Below, in pieces: positions 1 through 7,773 of a stretch of DNA of 64,000 nucleotides. A program made the position numbers and the translations under genes. The stretch's first letter is position 1, and each line of letters starts with the position of its first letter. The notes under the pieces are model-generated. The model was not told where the DNA came from, searched no databases, and saw only the letters and a list, made by a program, of their open reading frames with translations. Source of the stretch: Thermotoga caldifontis AZM44c09 (GTDB lineage Bacteria; Thermotogota; Thermotogae; Thermotogales; DSM-5069); assembly GCF_000828655.1 (NCBI RefSeq), contig NZ_AP014509.1, forward strand, positions 372,001 through 436,000. Direction: 5' to 3'.

Positions 1-824
1 AGATCGTCCACCCCAACGACGCTCATATCTTCCGGAACTCGAAGCCCTTGATCGTTCAGACACTTTATGGCCGCGTAGGCGAAGATGTCGTTGTAGCAGA
101 ACACCGCCGTTTCTCCACTCCACAGGTTCTTCAGGAAATCTTCGAACGTTCGGTAGGCATTTTCGAAACCCTCCGCAGAATTTATCACGCGGACCTGTGC
201 CTCATCACCCGCGCCGTTCAGGAAGCCTTTCAACCTCATCTGAGATGTGAACTTGTGCGGCAGGGAGTTCAGCATCACGATCTTTCTGTGACCCATCTGC
301 ACCAGATGTTTTGCAGCCAGATAGCCTGCCTTGATGTCGTCCGGCCTGACGGAGAGCAAGCCCTCATGGTGTGAACCAACCAGGACCACGTTTATTCCAG
401 TGTTTCGAACCCAGAGCAGAAAGTCCCAGTTCTGCTGCGTCGAGGTGATTATCAGACCATCGACACGCCGTTCGATCAACCTTATGAGTGCAACCTTCTC
501 CCTCTCTGGATCGCGGTAGCTGTTGACCAGGATCGTTTCGTAACCTTCCGCGTACGCGACTTCCTCTATACCCCTCAACACGTCTGCGTAGAACGGGTTC
601 GAATTGTCGACTATCACGACGCCTATGATCCTGGTCTGACGGTTCCTCAAAGAGAGCGCCGTCTTGTCCTTGTAATAACCTATCTTCTCGGCGATCTGCA
701 GGATCTTCTGCTTCGCCTCCGCACTCACGTAGCCTCTTCCTCGCAGCGCCCTCGACACGGTGTTTATGGAATATCCACTGAGCGATGCGATGTCCTTGAT
801 CGTGGGTCTCTTCGCTTTCCTCAT
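1..824 (-). CDS. LacI-family transcriptional regulator (C-terminus cut by window edge)
   Basis: This is a DNA-binding repressor of the LacI/GalR family. The N-terminus reads MRKAKRPTIKDIASLSGYSI and continues NTVSRALRG, a classic LacI helix-turn-helix; a periplasmic-binding-protein-like effector domain follows (RQTRIIGVVIVDNSNPFYAD, later CYNDIFAYAAIK and VVGVDDL). The reading frame is open at base 1, so about 274 residues of an expected 330-340 are present. ATG at 822-824 is the only sensible start, since a GTG just upstream runs into a stop. It lies 12 bases downstream of the isomerase gene as the last visible gene of the sulfoglycolysis-type operon. By inference it controls that operon through the palindrome at 10738-10755. 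Confidence 0.93.
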   Translation of the reverse strand, partial: MRKAKRPTIKDIASLSGYSINTVSRALRGRGYVSAEAKQKILQIAEKIGYYKDKTALSLRNRQTRIIGVVIVDNSNPFYADVLRGIEEVAYAEGYETILVNSYRDPEREKVALIRLIERRVDGLIITSTQQNWDFLLWVRNTGINVVLVGSHHEGLLSVRPDDIKAGYLAAKHLVQMGHRKIVMLNSLPHKFTSQMRLKGFLNGAGDEAQVRVINSAEGFENAYRTFEDFLKNLWSGETAVFCYNDIFAYAAIKCLNDQGLRVPEDMSVVGVDD

Positions 825-836
825 TTTTTCACCCGC

Positions 837-2246
837 TCAACACACGCTGTTTTCCGAATATGGAACCGTCTCAAGTAATTCTACACCGAGCCACCGGAAC
901 ATCTCCACCAGGTGCTTCGCCCAGTGGCCTCGCACGACCGCGAAGTGGTGTTCCAGCCTGTGACACATCAGCGTGTTCACGAGGTCCAGAACTTGAAGTT
1001 TCCTGCCCGTATGGTCCTTCAGGTTGGAGAACCAGCCCCTGCTGCCGTCGAAGGAAGGTTTCACATCGCCGAGGAATTCGCCTTCGAAGACGAACGCTTT
1101 TGTTCCGTTCTCAGTCAATCTCAGAACGGTCGCGGGCATCGGATCAACCACCATCTCCGAAACCGGCGCCACCTCCAGCCAGCCTTTCTCAGGATCGTAA
1201 GGACCCGGATTGAAATGTTTCTTCATGAACAGGCGGTTCGAATAAGACTTCATACCAACACCGCAGTGCCAGAACAGCAGGCTCTCGTCTTTCAGATCCA
1301 GGCTCACAACGTCGAAGAGCATCGCTGGATGATTGCTGATGAGTTTCAAAACGAGCATGCTCAGGGCTCCAAGCACATCCCCTTCGCACGCCACGACGAA
1401 GCCTTCATCGTTGAGGTAACCCATCGAAGCGCACGGCACCATGGAAAGTTCGCTCCTGAACCTGGGCCAGCACAACAGTGCGATCGCTCCACACTTTTCA
1501 GTTTCACAGATTTCTCTGAGCGTTCTTATCAGAGATGCGGCTGGACCGAGCGTTCTTTCGGAGAGCGAATCGATGCTTTCATGCCTCCGTTTCAGGTCCG
1601 CAACGACATCTTCAACGTCTTTCTGTTTTTGCATGAGATCTTTCAGCGTCTCGAACGGTACTTCTTTGATGTGCACACCGAAGATCTCTCTGATCCTTTC
1701 CGCATCGTACGCCAGACTGTCGAATCCTGGCGCGTGACCTCCGATCTGAACGATCCTTTTATCTTTCAGATTCTTCAGGGCGCTCAGGGCCCTGATGGTC
1801 ATGGAAAATCTCTCACGAAAAAGTTTTTCCTCCGCGTAACCGTAGAACCATTTGAATTTTTTGTGCGGGGCCGCGAGCTTCATCAAACTCGCGTTGAGAT
1901 TCATTGCGCAGAAAGAGTTCTGCGGCAAGGGGCCTGAATCCGATTGCTCTGGGACGGACCACAGGCCTATGAATGCATCCGTCTGAGCCAGAGTTTGTAC
2001 CAGATAACCAGATGCGAACGAAACGTTCAGAATCAGAAGAAAGTCCACAGCCTGGCTTTCGATCTCTTCTTTAGCTTTCTTCGCCTCGTTCACATCGCTC
2101 AGCAGTTTCGAATAAGAAAACAGTTCGAAGCCGAGCTCTTCTGAAAGCTCTTTCAAACCTTCCACGCACCTTCTGTAGACACTTTCCTTGTCGCCTCGAA
2201 AGTTCGGTTGCATCAGGCCAACAAGTCCGACCTTTACTTTCACCAC
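837..2246 (-). CDS. L-fucose/L-arabinose isomerase-like protein, candidate sulfoquinovose isomerase
   Basis: A 469-residue protein with the two-part fold of the fucose/arabinose isomerase family, which interconverts aldoses and ketoses with a divalent metal. Family-like C-terminal signatures are visible: VACEGDVLGALSM (metal-ligand Glu region), SLDLKDESLLFWHCG (Asp and the HCG motif) and HHFAVVRGH near the end. It overlaps the end of the family 31 glycosidase by 7 bases, so it is translationally coupled to it. Inside an operon with a YihQ-like glycosidase, a transaldolase and a sulfolactate lyase, the inferred reaction is sulfoquinovose to 6-deoxy-6-sulfofructose. The family itself does not prove this; an isomerase for an ordinary hexose or pentose is the alternative. 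The first two codons are both GTG (2246 or 2243). Confidence 0.8.
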   Translation of the reverse strand: MVKVKVGLVGLMQPNFRGDKESVYRRCVEGLKELSEELGFELFSYSKLLSDVNEAKKAKEEIESQAVDFLLILNVSFASGYLVQTLAQTDAFIGLWSVPEQSDSGPLPQNSFCAMNLNASLMKLAAPHKKFKWFYGYAEEKLFRERFSMTIRALSALKNLKDKRIVQIGGHAPGFDSLAYDAERIREIFGVHIKEVPFETLKDLMQKQKDVEDVVADLKRRHESIDSLSERTLGPAASLIRTLREICETEKCGAIALLCWPRFRSELSMVPCASMGYLNDEGFVVACEGDVLGALSMLVLKLISNHPAMLFDVVSLDLKDESLLFWHCGVGMKSYSNRLFMKKHFNPGPYDPEKGWLEVAPVSEMVVDPMPATVLRLTENGTKAFVFEGEFLGDVKPSFDGSRGWFSNLKDHTGRKLQVLDLVNTLMCHRLEHHFAVVRGHWAKHLVEMFRWLGVELLETVPYSENSVC

Positions 2247-4210
2247 TTCATCTCACTCCCCGCCCTGATGAAGAACGGTGGTCGACCGATCGGCGCTTCG
2301 ACTTCGTGCACGCCACCGCGCAGCAGTTTACCGCTCCAGTAATGTATCCATTCGTCCTGCGGGAGATAGACCTGCCATCTATCCACGTTCGGTTTGAGCA
2401 CGGGCGCCACAAGGATGTCCCTGCCGAGCAAAAATTCGTACTGTTCCGTCCAGCACCTCTCTTCGTGTGGATAGTGGAGAAACAGGGGCCTGAAGAGTGG
2501 CAATCCTTTTTGCTGGTATTCCTTCAGGCACGCGAGGAAATAATTCTTCAATTTCACATGAAGATCCGTCATCTCGACGAAGTGCCTTATCGTTTCTTCG
2601 TCAGAATCGAACTGCCAGTTCTCGTCCGGCCAGTTACCTTCGTGCGTCCTCATGACTGGTTCGAACACGCTCAGCTCGGTCCACCTCATGAACAGCTCTT
2701 TCGTTCTGACCGTCCTGATCATTTCTGGAACGTTTTTCGCGAGCGTGGTGTAACCGCCTATGTCGGAATGTATCTGAGAAACTCCGCACATGGAAAGCGA
2801 CAGCTTTGCAGGTATCACGGAAGCTATACCATCGTCCACGGACCAGTTGACCAGCTGGTCTCCGTGCCAGTAGAGCGGGGTGAACCTGGAACTGTTCAGA
2901 TAACCCGAGCGCATGAAGAAGACCAGATCGGATCTTCCGCTCTCTTTCACAGCTTCATAATTCAACCTCGCCCATTCCACGGGGAACCTGTTGTGGAACG
3001 TCTCCGCCGGCTCACCGCTGGACAGGACGGCGTCGGTGGGGAGGTATTCTCCGTAGTCTGCCATCCAGCCGGACAGACCTATTCCGATCATGTTCGATTT
3101 GATGATGCCTTTGAGCCACTCGAACGCTTCAGGGTTCGTCACATCGACGATCGCCGCCGGGAAGGTCGTCACAACGATGTGGTATTCCTGTCCGTTCGAT
3201 CTTTTCACCAGATAGTTCTTCGCTGAAGCTTCCCTGTAAAGTGATCCTTCGAGTGCAAGAAAGGGATTGATGTAGCCCAGCGCCCTGATTCTTTGTGAGT
3301 GCAGATCCTCTATGGTTTTCGGCAGATTCGGATACAACTCTTCAGAGTAAACCCAGTTCCACATCAACTGTTTTCCAAAGCTCGTCACGCGTTTTCCTTC
3401 CCAGTCCTGGATCCACACGCCCGCCATCTTCAAACCGTTCTTTGACATCTTCTCGATCTTTTCGAGCATCGTTTTCGTTCCGCCCTGAATGCCGAGGATC
3501 GCACCATCCAGGACCCATTCTGGAAGGACGGGCTGTGTTCCCAGAAGCTCGCTCAACTTTCCAAAGAGGTCCGACCAGTCATCGCTTCTGTAAAGGATGA
3601 TCTCGATCGGCATCTGCCAGACGCATATTTCAAAAACGTCCGGTTTTCTGAAATCGAACTCCATGTACGAAGAACCGTTCACGATGCAGAAATAGCCTTT
3701 CGAACTGACGAACACTGGCTGTGGATAGTAGGTCGTGTACCAATCTCCCCCGGCATCGTAAGCCCAGTCCGCGAACAGTGTGATCAGGTCCTTCCTGTTG
3801 CGTCCCACTCCCTGTTCCGAAACCCAGATGGGTAGTTTCCTGCCCCTGAGGTTGAAGTGAGAGTACTGCTCCCCACAGCCGTAGACGAACTCGTTCTCCG
3901 ACGCGGGCAATCTGAACCAGAGCCTGTTGAAACCATCCTGGAGTGGTTCGAATCTCACGTGTAATTTTCCGTCTTTCTCTGTGAGACTCATTTTTATCGT
4001 TTCATCAAACAAAACAACGTTTTCGTTCACACTGAAACGTTTTGCAGGGTACTTGCAGAACAGTTCGTCTTCCATTCTGAAGTTCCCGTGCGACATCTGG
4101 TAAGTCGCCGTCCCGCGTCCGTAATGGATCAGGGGCCTTTCGAGAGTGTGTTCGAGGATCAAGTCTTTGTGCTTCACGCGAAAGCCGGCGCTCGAAGTCT
4201 CGATGTTCAT
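2240..4210 (-). CDS. yihQ: Glycoside hydrolase family 31, YihQ-like sulfoquinovosidase
   Basis: A 656-residue retaining alpha-glycosidase. Along its whole length it matches the remembered E. coli YihQ sequence, including WVSEQGVGRN, GIQGGT, TSFGK.-MWNW, GWMADYGEYLPTD, HSDIGGYTTL, RTHEGNWP and LLGRDILVAPV. The catalytic nucleophile is Asp385 (in GWMAD) and the acid/base is Asp451 (in HGDQ). Of the five residues reported to bind the SQ headgroup in E. coli, four are present: Gln242, Gln268, Trp284 and Tyr487. The fifth, Arg301 of E. coli, is Gln281 here (codon CAG). The family releases sulfoquinovose from sulfoquinovosyl glycerol or lipids. No signal peptide is visible, so it is cytoplasmic and works after import. 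ATG 4210 follows GGGAGGTGAC. Sulfoquinovosidase is favoured over plain alpha-glucosidase by overall similarity and neighbours. Confidence 0.85.
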   Translation of the reverse strand: MNIETSSAGFRVKHKDLILEHTLERPLIHYGRGTATYQMSHGNFRMEDELFCKYPAKRFSVNENVVLFDETIKMSLTEKDGKLHVRFEPLQDGFNRLWFRLPASENEFVYGCGEQYSHFNLRGRKLPIWVSEQGVGRNRKDLITLFADWAYDAGGDWYTTYYPQPVFVSSKGYFCIVNGSSYMEFDFRKPDVFEICVWQMPIEIILYRSDDWSDLFGKLSELLGTQPVLPEWVLDGAILGIQGGTKTMLEKIEKMSKNGLKMAGVWIQDWEGKRVTSFGKQLMWNWVYSEELYPNLPKTIEDLHSQRIRALGYINPFLALEGSLYREASAKNYLVKRSNGQEYHIVVTTFPAAIVDVTNPEAFEWLKGIIKSNMIGIGLSGWMADYGEYLPTDAVLSSGEPAETFHNRFPVEWARLNYEAVKESGRSDLVFFMRSGYLNSSRFTPLYWHGDQLVNWSVDDGIASVIPAKLSLSMCGVSQIHSDIGGYTTLAKNVPEMIRTVRTKELFMRWTELSVFEPVMRTHEGNWPDENWQFDSDEETIRHFVEMTDLHVKLKNYFLACLKEYQQKGLPLFRPLFLHYPHEERCWTEQYEFLLGRDILVAPVLKPNVDRWQVYLPQDEWIHYWSGKLLRGGVHEVEAPIGRPPFFIRAGSEMKW

Positions 4211-4214
4211 CGCG

Positions 4215-5633
4215 TCACCTCCCGGTTTCGAACACGACCGTCTTCAGTTCTGTGAGCTCTTCTATTGCGAACCTCATGCCTTCCCTTCCTATGCCGCTGT
4301 CTTTGTAACCACCATAGGGCATGAAGTCCGCCCTATACCTGGTGCCCTCGTTGATCAGCACGCCTCCGAACTGCAACTTTCTGATGGCCTCGAACGCTTC
4401 GAACAGATCGGAGGTGAATATCGAAGCCTGAAGACCGTAACGGGTCGAGTTCGCTTCGTCTATGGCCTCCTGCAACGTTTCGAAGCTGTTCACGGCGACA
4501 CCAGGTCCGAAGAGTTCCTCTCTCATGATCTTTGTCTTCCCGGGAACTTCGAGCAGGACCGTTGGCTCAACGAGCGTGTAGTTTCTTCGACCACCCGTTG
4601 CGAGTTTCGCGCCGGCCTGGATCGCTTCGTCGAACCACTCCACGATCCTCTGTGCGTTCTGCTCGTCTATCACGGGACCCATGTCCGTCGTTTCGAGTTT
4701 CGGATCACCGACCTTCAATTCTTTCACAGCCTTCAACAGAAGCTCCACGAACTCTGAAAAGACTTCCCTCTGAACGTAAACCCTCTGGACGGATATACAT
4801 ACCTGACCTGCGATGGAGTAACCTCCGGAAACCACGGCCTTAACAGCCTTTTGAAGGTCTGCACTCTTCGTGATTATGACGGGAGAGTTAGAACCAAGTT
4901 CCATCAGAATCTTCTTCAGTCCAGCGTTCTTCGCTATTTCCTCTCCAACGCCGACGCTCCCCGTGAAGCTCACAACACGGACCCTTCTGTCTCTGACCAG
5001 TTTCATTCCCACTCCACCACCCGGTCCGGTGAGAACACTAAGCGCCTGCGGCGGTAGCCCAGCTTCGAGCAACGTCTCACCCAAAAGGAGTGTGCTCAAA
5101 GGGGTTTTGGAAGCCGGCTTGACGATCACGGCGTTGCCTGCAGCGATGGCCGGACCGATCTTGTGAGCACACAGTGCCAGCGGTACGTTGAACGGTGTTA
5201 TCGCCACGACGACGCCGGCCGGTTCTCTCACGAAGTAACCAGTTTTGTGTTCTGAACCCTTTAGCGAGTCGAAGGGGATGGTTTCTCCGTGTATCCTCTT
5301 CGCCTCTTCACTGCACAGTTCGAACAGTTCGGCCGTCCTCACCACTTCGGCTCGTGCTTCCTTAACTGTCTTTCCAACCTCCATAACGATCGTGTCAGTG
5401 AACTTTGCCTCGTTCTGACGGATCAAATCCGCCGTGCGCTTCAGAATCGTGGATCTTTCATAGGCGGAGAGATTGCGCATCAACTGTGCACCTTCTACGG
5501 CACTTTCCAGGGCTCGCTCGACGTCTTCCTCTTCGGCCACGGGTACCGTATCGACCACACTACCGTCGTAGGGGAAAAGGACCTCTATCTTTCTGTCCCT
5601 GTCGATCCACTTTCCTGCTACAAGCATCTTCAT
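4215..5633 (-). CDS. NAD(P)-dependent aldehyde dehydrogenase, candidate sulfolactaldehyde dehydrogenase
   Basis: A 472-residue member of the aldehyde dehydrogenase superfamily, which oxidises an aldehyde to the acid through a cysteine thiohemiacetal. The catalytic Cys279 lies in GQVCIS, the general base Glu245 in MELGSNS, Asn148 in TPFNVP, and the nucleotide-binding FTGSVGVGEEI near 223-233. It resembles the GapN/lactaldehyde dehydrogenase branch, to which SLA dehydrogenases also belong. ATG 5633 is chosen because GGGGTGA sits the right distance upstream; the frame extends to 5654 but would then start inside the end of suyB. Placed between suyB and the sulfoquinovosidase gene, it most simply converts 3-sulfolactaldehyde to 3-sulfolactate. 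Lactaldehyde or glyceraldehyde phosphate are alternative substrates. Confidence 0.85.
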   Translation of the reverse strand: MKMLVAGKWIDRDRKIEVLFPYDGSVVDTVPVAEEEDVERALESAVEGAQLMRNLSAYERSTILKRTADLIRQNEAKFTDTIVMEVGKTVKEARAEVVRTAELFELCSEEAKRIHGETIPFDSLKGSEHKTGYFVREPAGVVVAITPFNVPLALCAHKIGPAIAAGNAVIVKPASKTPLSTLLLGETLLEAGLPPQALSVLTGPGGGVGMKLVRDRRVRVVSFTGSVGVGEEIAKNAGLKKILMELGSNSPVIITKSADLQKAVKAVVSGGYSIAGQVCISVQRVYVQREVFSEFVELLLKAVKELKVGDPKLETTDMGPVIDEQNAQRIVEWFDEAIQAGAKLATGGRRNYTLVEPTVLLEVPGKTKIMREELFGPGVAVNSFETLQEAIDEANSTRYGLQASIFTSDLFEAFEAIRKLQFGGVLINEGTRYRADFMPYGGYKDSGIGREGMRFAIEELTELKTVVFETGR

Positions 5634-5646
5634 GCGCTTCACCCCG

Positions 5647-6801
5647 CTACGCACTCGGATAGAGCTTGGTCGGCACGAACTCTCTGTGGTTCAGGATTTC
5701 AGCCTTCACGAATCTGCCACACGCAGTTTCAACGACCCTGCTGAACAATCTTTCCGTAGCTTCGTCCAAGGAGATCTTGAGCCGAAGCAGATCGGAGACG
5801 TCCACATCGATGTGCTCGGACATGGACTGCGCCGTCTTCGGATTGGCGGTGATCTTTATGACGGGCACGATCGGATTGCCTATGGGATTGCCCTGGCCGG
5901 TCGGGAACAGATGGATCGCGGCCCCTGCGGCTGCGAAGAGCGTCACCGCCTCGGCTGCAGCCGAAGAAGTGTTCATGAAGTAAAGGCCTTTTGCTGGTGG
6001 TCTTTCTGCCGGCTCGAGCACGCCGTCCACCATCGCGTTCCCTATCTTCTGCAAGTTACCGAGAGCTTTTTCTTCTATTGTGCTCAACCCTCCAGCTATG
6101 TTTCCCTGCGTCGGCTGTGAACCGAGCAGGTCCACGCCCTGAGATTTCACAAGCTGCTGGTACTCGTCGAACATCCGGATGAATTTCTGTCTCTCCTGTT
6201 CGGACTTTATCCTCTGGATCAAGATGTGCTCCGCACCGGTAAGTTCCGTCGTTTCACCGAACAGCACCGTGCCACCCATCTCCAGAAACCTTTCCGTGAA
6301 CCTGCCCACAACCCTGTTGGCACCCAGACCGGACGTCGTGTCGGACTCTCCACACTTCAAACTCACGATCAACTCTGACAGATCCACCGTTTCCCTCTTC
6401 AGGTTCGTTGCATCTTCCACGAACTTCACTGCCGTGCGCGCGGCTCTTTCGATCGTTCTGAGCTGTCCGAAACCTTCCACCCAAAAGGCTTCAACCCATT
6501 TTCCACTCTTCGCGATTTCTTCCGCCACCTTGCAAGTCCATTTCGGTTCTACCCCTATAACGACCACGGCTGCCACGTTCGGATTCAGGCCCGTCCCGAT
6601 CAGAGTTTTGAAGAACAGTTCCAGATCCTTTCCGAACTGCAATCTACCGTAAGGATGTGGGATCGCGAGAGTGCCGTTCACAACTTTTTCAACCGCCTCG
6701 GCCACCGCGTTTGATATGTCATCTATGGGAAGTATCAGAACGTAGTTTCTCACACCGACTGAACCATCGGGTCGTCTGTAGGCCAGTATTTCTCTCTTCA
6801 T
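5647..6801 (-). CDS. suyB: UxaA-family large subunit, SuyB-like sulfolactate sulfo-lyase
   Basis: A 384-residue protein of the altronate dehydratase/SuyB family. It begins with the family signature AYRRPDGSVGVRNYVLI and carries VSLKCGESDTTSGLGANRVV and FPTGQGNPIGNPIVPVIKI. SuyB is the catalytic subunit of (2R)-3-sulfolactate sulfo-lyase, which makes pyruvate and sulfite; UxaA instead dehydrates altronate. Two things favour SuyB here: the small SAF subunit is a separate gene just upstream, and the operon has no uronate isomerase or altronate oxidoreductase but does have sulfosugar-type genes. ATG 6801 follows GGTGAT with 4 bases between; the frame extends to 6816 but that start lacks spacing. 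Altronate or galactarate dehydratase is the alternative. Confidence 0.8.
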   Translation of the reverse strand: MKREILAYRRPDGSVGVRNYVLILPIDDISNAVAEAVEKVVNGTLAIPHPYGRLQFGKDLELFFKTLIGTGLNPNVAAVVVIGVEPKWTCKVAEEIAKSGKWVEAFWVEGFGQLRTIERAARTAVKFVEDATNLKRETVDLSELIVSLKCGESDTTSGLGANRVVGRFTERFLEMGGTVLFGETTELTGAEHILIQRIKSEQERQKFIRMFDEYQQLVKSQGVDLLGSQPTQGNIAGGLSTIEEKALGNLQKIGNAMVDGVLEPAERPPAKGLYFMNTSSAAAEAVTLFAAAGAAIHLFPTGQGNPIGNPIVPVIKITANPKTAQSMSEHIDVDVSDLLRLKISLDEATERLFSRVVETACGRFVKAEILNHREFVPTKLYPSA

Positions 6802-6806
6802 TCCGA

Positions 6807-7088
6807 TCACCCCCATCTCAAACTTCGAATGTTGTGTACGTGAACGTGCGCGCCCTTAGCGATGTTGTCAGTCGCCACGCCGATGATCTCGCCGTACTCG
6901 ATGATTTTCTCACCCTTCTGGATGTCCCTCAGCGCAATCTTGTGGCCCAGGGGGATGTCCTGAACCGCGTCGAGCTCGTAACTGAACTGCCCATCGACGG
7001 TCTTTCCGGAAACGTGTTCATTCTTCTTGATGTCTCTGACCGCCACGCCCACATGATCGCCGTCTCTGTGTACCAAGAAATCCACCAT
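6807..7088 (-). CDS. suyA: SAF-domain small subunit, SuyA-like sulfolactate sulfo-lyase
   Basis: A 93-residue SAF-domain protein with the signatures of the UxaA N-terminal domain and of SuyA: DHVGVAVRDI, PLGHKIALRDI, IIEYGEIIGVATDNI and AKGAHVHVHNIRSLRW. The ending VHNIRSLRW resembles remembered SuyA C-termini (KRW) more than UxaA. It pairs with the large subunit encoded 5 bases downstream. The gene starts directly at the end of the transaldolase gene, with GGAGGGTCCTGA ahead of ATG 7088. The inferred role is the small subunit of the lyase that cleaves the C-S bond of sulfolactate. Confidence 0.8.
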   Translation of the reverse strand: MVDFLVHRDGDHVGVAVRDIKKNEHVSGKTVDGQFSYELDAVQDIPLGHKIALRDIQKGEKIIEYGEIIGVATDNIAKGAHVHVHNIRSLRWG

Positions 7089-7760
7089 TCAGGACCCTCC
7101 CTTCCTGTAAAGCTCGTTCCAGGCGTTACAGAAGATGTCCAGACCCATCTGCGTGTATGGATTTTCGAAACATCTCTTGTAGACTTCCCAGGATGCCGTG
7201 ACGATGTCCGCACCGGCGAGGGCGGCGTCAACGATGTGCTTCGCAGATCTGATCGCAGCGACCAGGACTTTGGACGAGAAGTTGTAGTTTTTGATTATCT
7301 TCACGATCTTCGACACCAGCTCAGCGTCGAAATCGCCCCTCTCCTCTTTCCAGCCCACAAAAACGCTTATGTAATGGGCTCCGAGTCTCGCCGCCTGAAG
7401 TGCCTGGAACGGAGTGAAGATCAGCGTCATGTTCACTTTCACACCCTGTTTCGCCAAACGCGCGAGCGCCTCGAAGCCGGCCTCGGTGGCCGGCACCTTG
7501 ATGACGAAGTTTGGACTGAGATATGCCAGGCGTCTGGCTTCTTCGACTATCTCGTCGGCGGTTTTGAGGTGGGGGTTCACCTCAAGGCTGACGCTTATAT
7601 CGGTACCCTCAACGATCCTCTTGATTTCCTCTGCAAACCGTTCCACGGTCATGTTCGCGGCGAACAGATGTCTCGGATTCGTGGTGATCCCATCGATGTG
7701 CCATTTTTCGATGGCGTACTTTATCTCTTCCAGCTTCGCACTGTCCAGGAACAGTTTCAT
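7089..7760 (-). CDS. TalC/FSA-type transaldolase, candidate sulfofructose transaldolase
   Basis: A 223-residue small transaldolase with a class I aldolase TIM barrel. The Schiff-base lysine is Lys88 in FVIKVPAT; Asp6 in FLDSA and Asn28 in TTNPR are the other expected active-site residues. Compared with remembered E. coli FsaA and T. maritima TalC, the Arg of the FVGR phosphate-site motif is Trp137 (FVGW) and the Ser of AASIR is Ala169 (VAAIR). Those residues hold the phosphate end of fructose 6-phosphate, so their loss suggests a different C6 group. In this operon the likely reaction transfers dihydroxyacetone from 6-deoxy-6-sulfofructose to glyceraldehyde 3-phosphate, giving sulfolactaldehyde and fructose 6-phosphate. 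A simple sulfofructose aldolase is also possible. GGAGGTGA precedes ATG 7760. Confidence 0.85.
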   Translation of the reverse strand: MKLFLDSAKLEEIKYAIEKWHIDGITTNPRHLFAANMTVERFAEEIKRIVEGTDISVSLEVNPHLKTADEIVEEARRLAYLSPNFVIKVPATEAGFEALARLAKQGVKVNMTLIFTPFQALQAARLGAHYISVFVGWKEERGDFDAELVSKIVKIIKNYNFSSKVLVAAIRSAKHIVDAALAGADIVTASWEVYKRCFENPYTQMGLDIFCNAWNELYRKGGS

Positions 7761-7773
7761 CCGCTCACCTCCA

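Noticed and set aside
912-1937. Long plus-strand reading frame of 341 codons
   Set aside because: It lies wholly antisense to the isomerase gene, has no ribosome site and no recognisable motif; GC-rich third positions of the real gene keep the opposite strand open.
2240-4210. Ordinary alpha-glucosidase or alpha-xylosidase
   Set aside because: Full-length similarity to YihQ, including four of five headgroup residues and the EQGVGRN loop, plus sulfonate-type neighbours, favour sulfoquinovosidase; the Arg-to-Gln change keeps some doubt.
5647-7088. Altronate dehydratase (UxaA) of uronate catabolism
   Set aside because: The two domains are separate genes as in SuyAB, the SAF subunit ends like SuyA, and no uronate genes lie in the operon.
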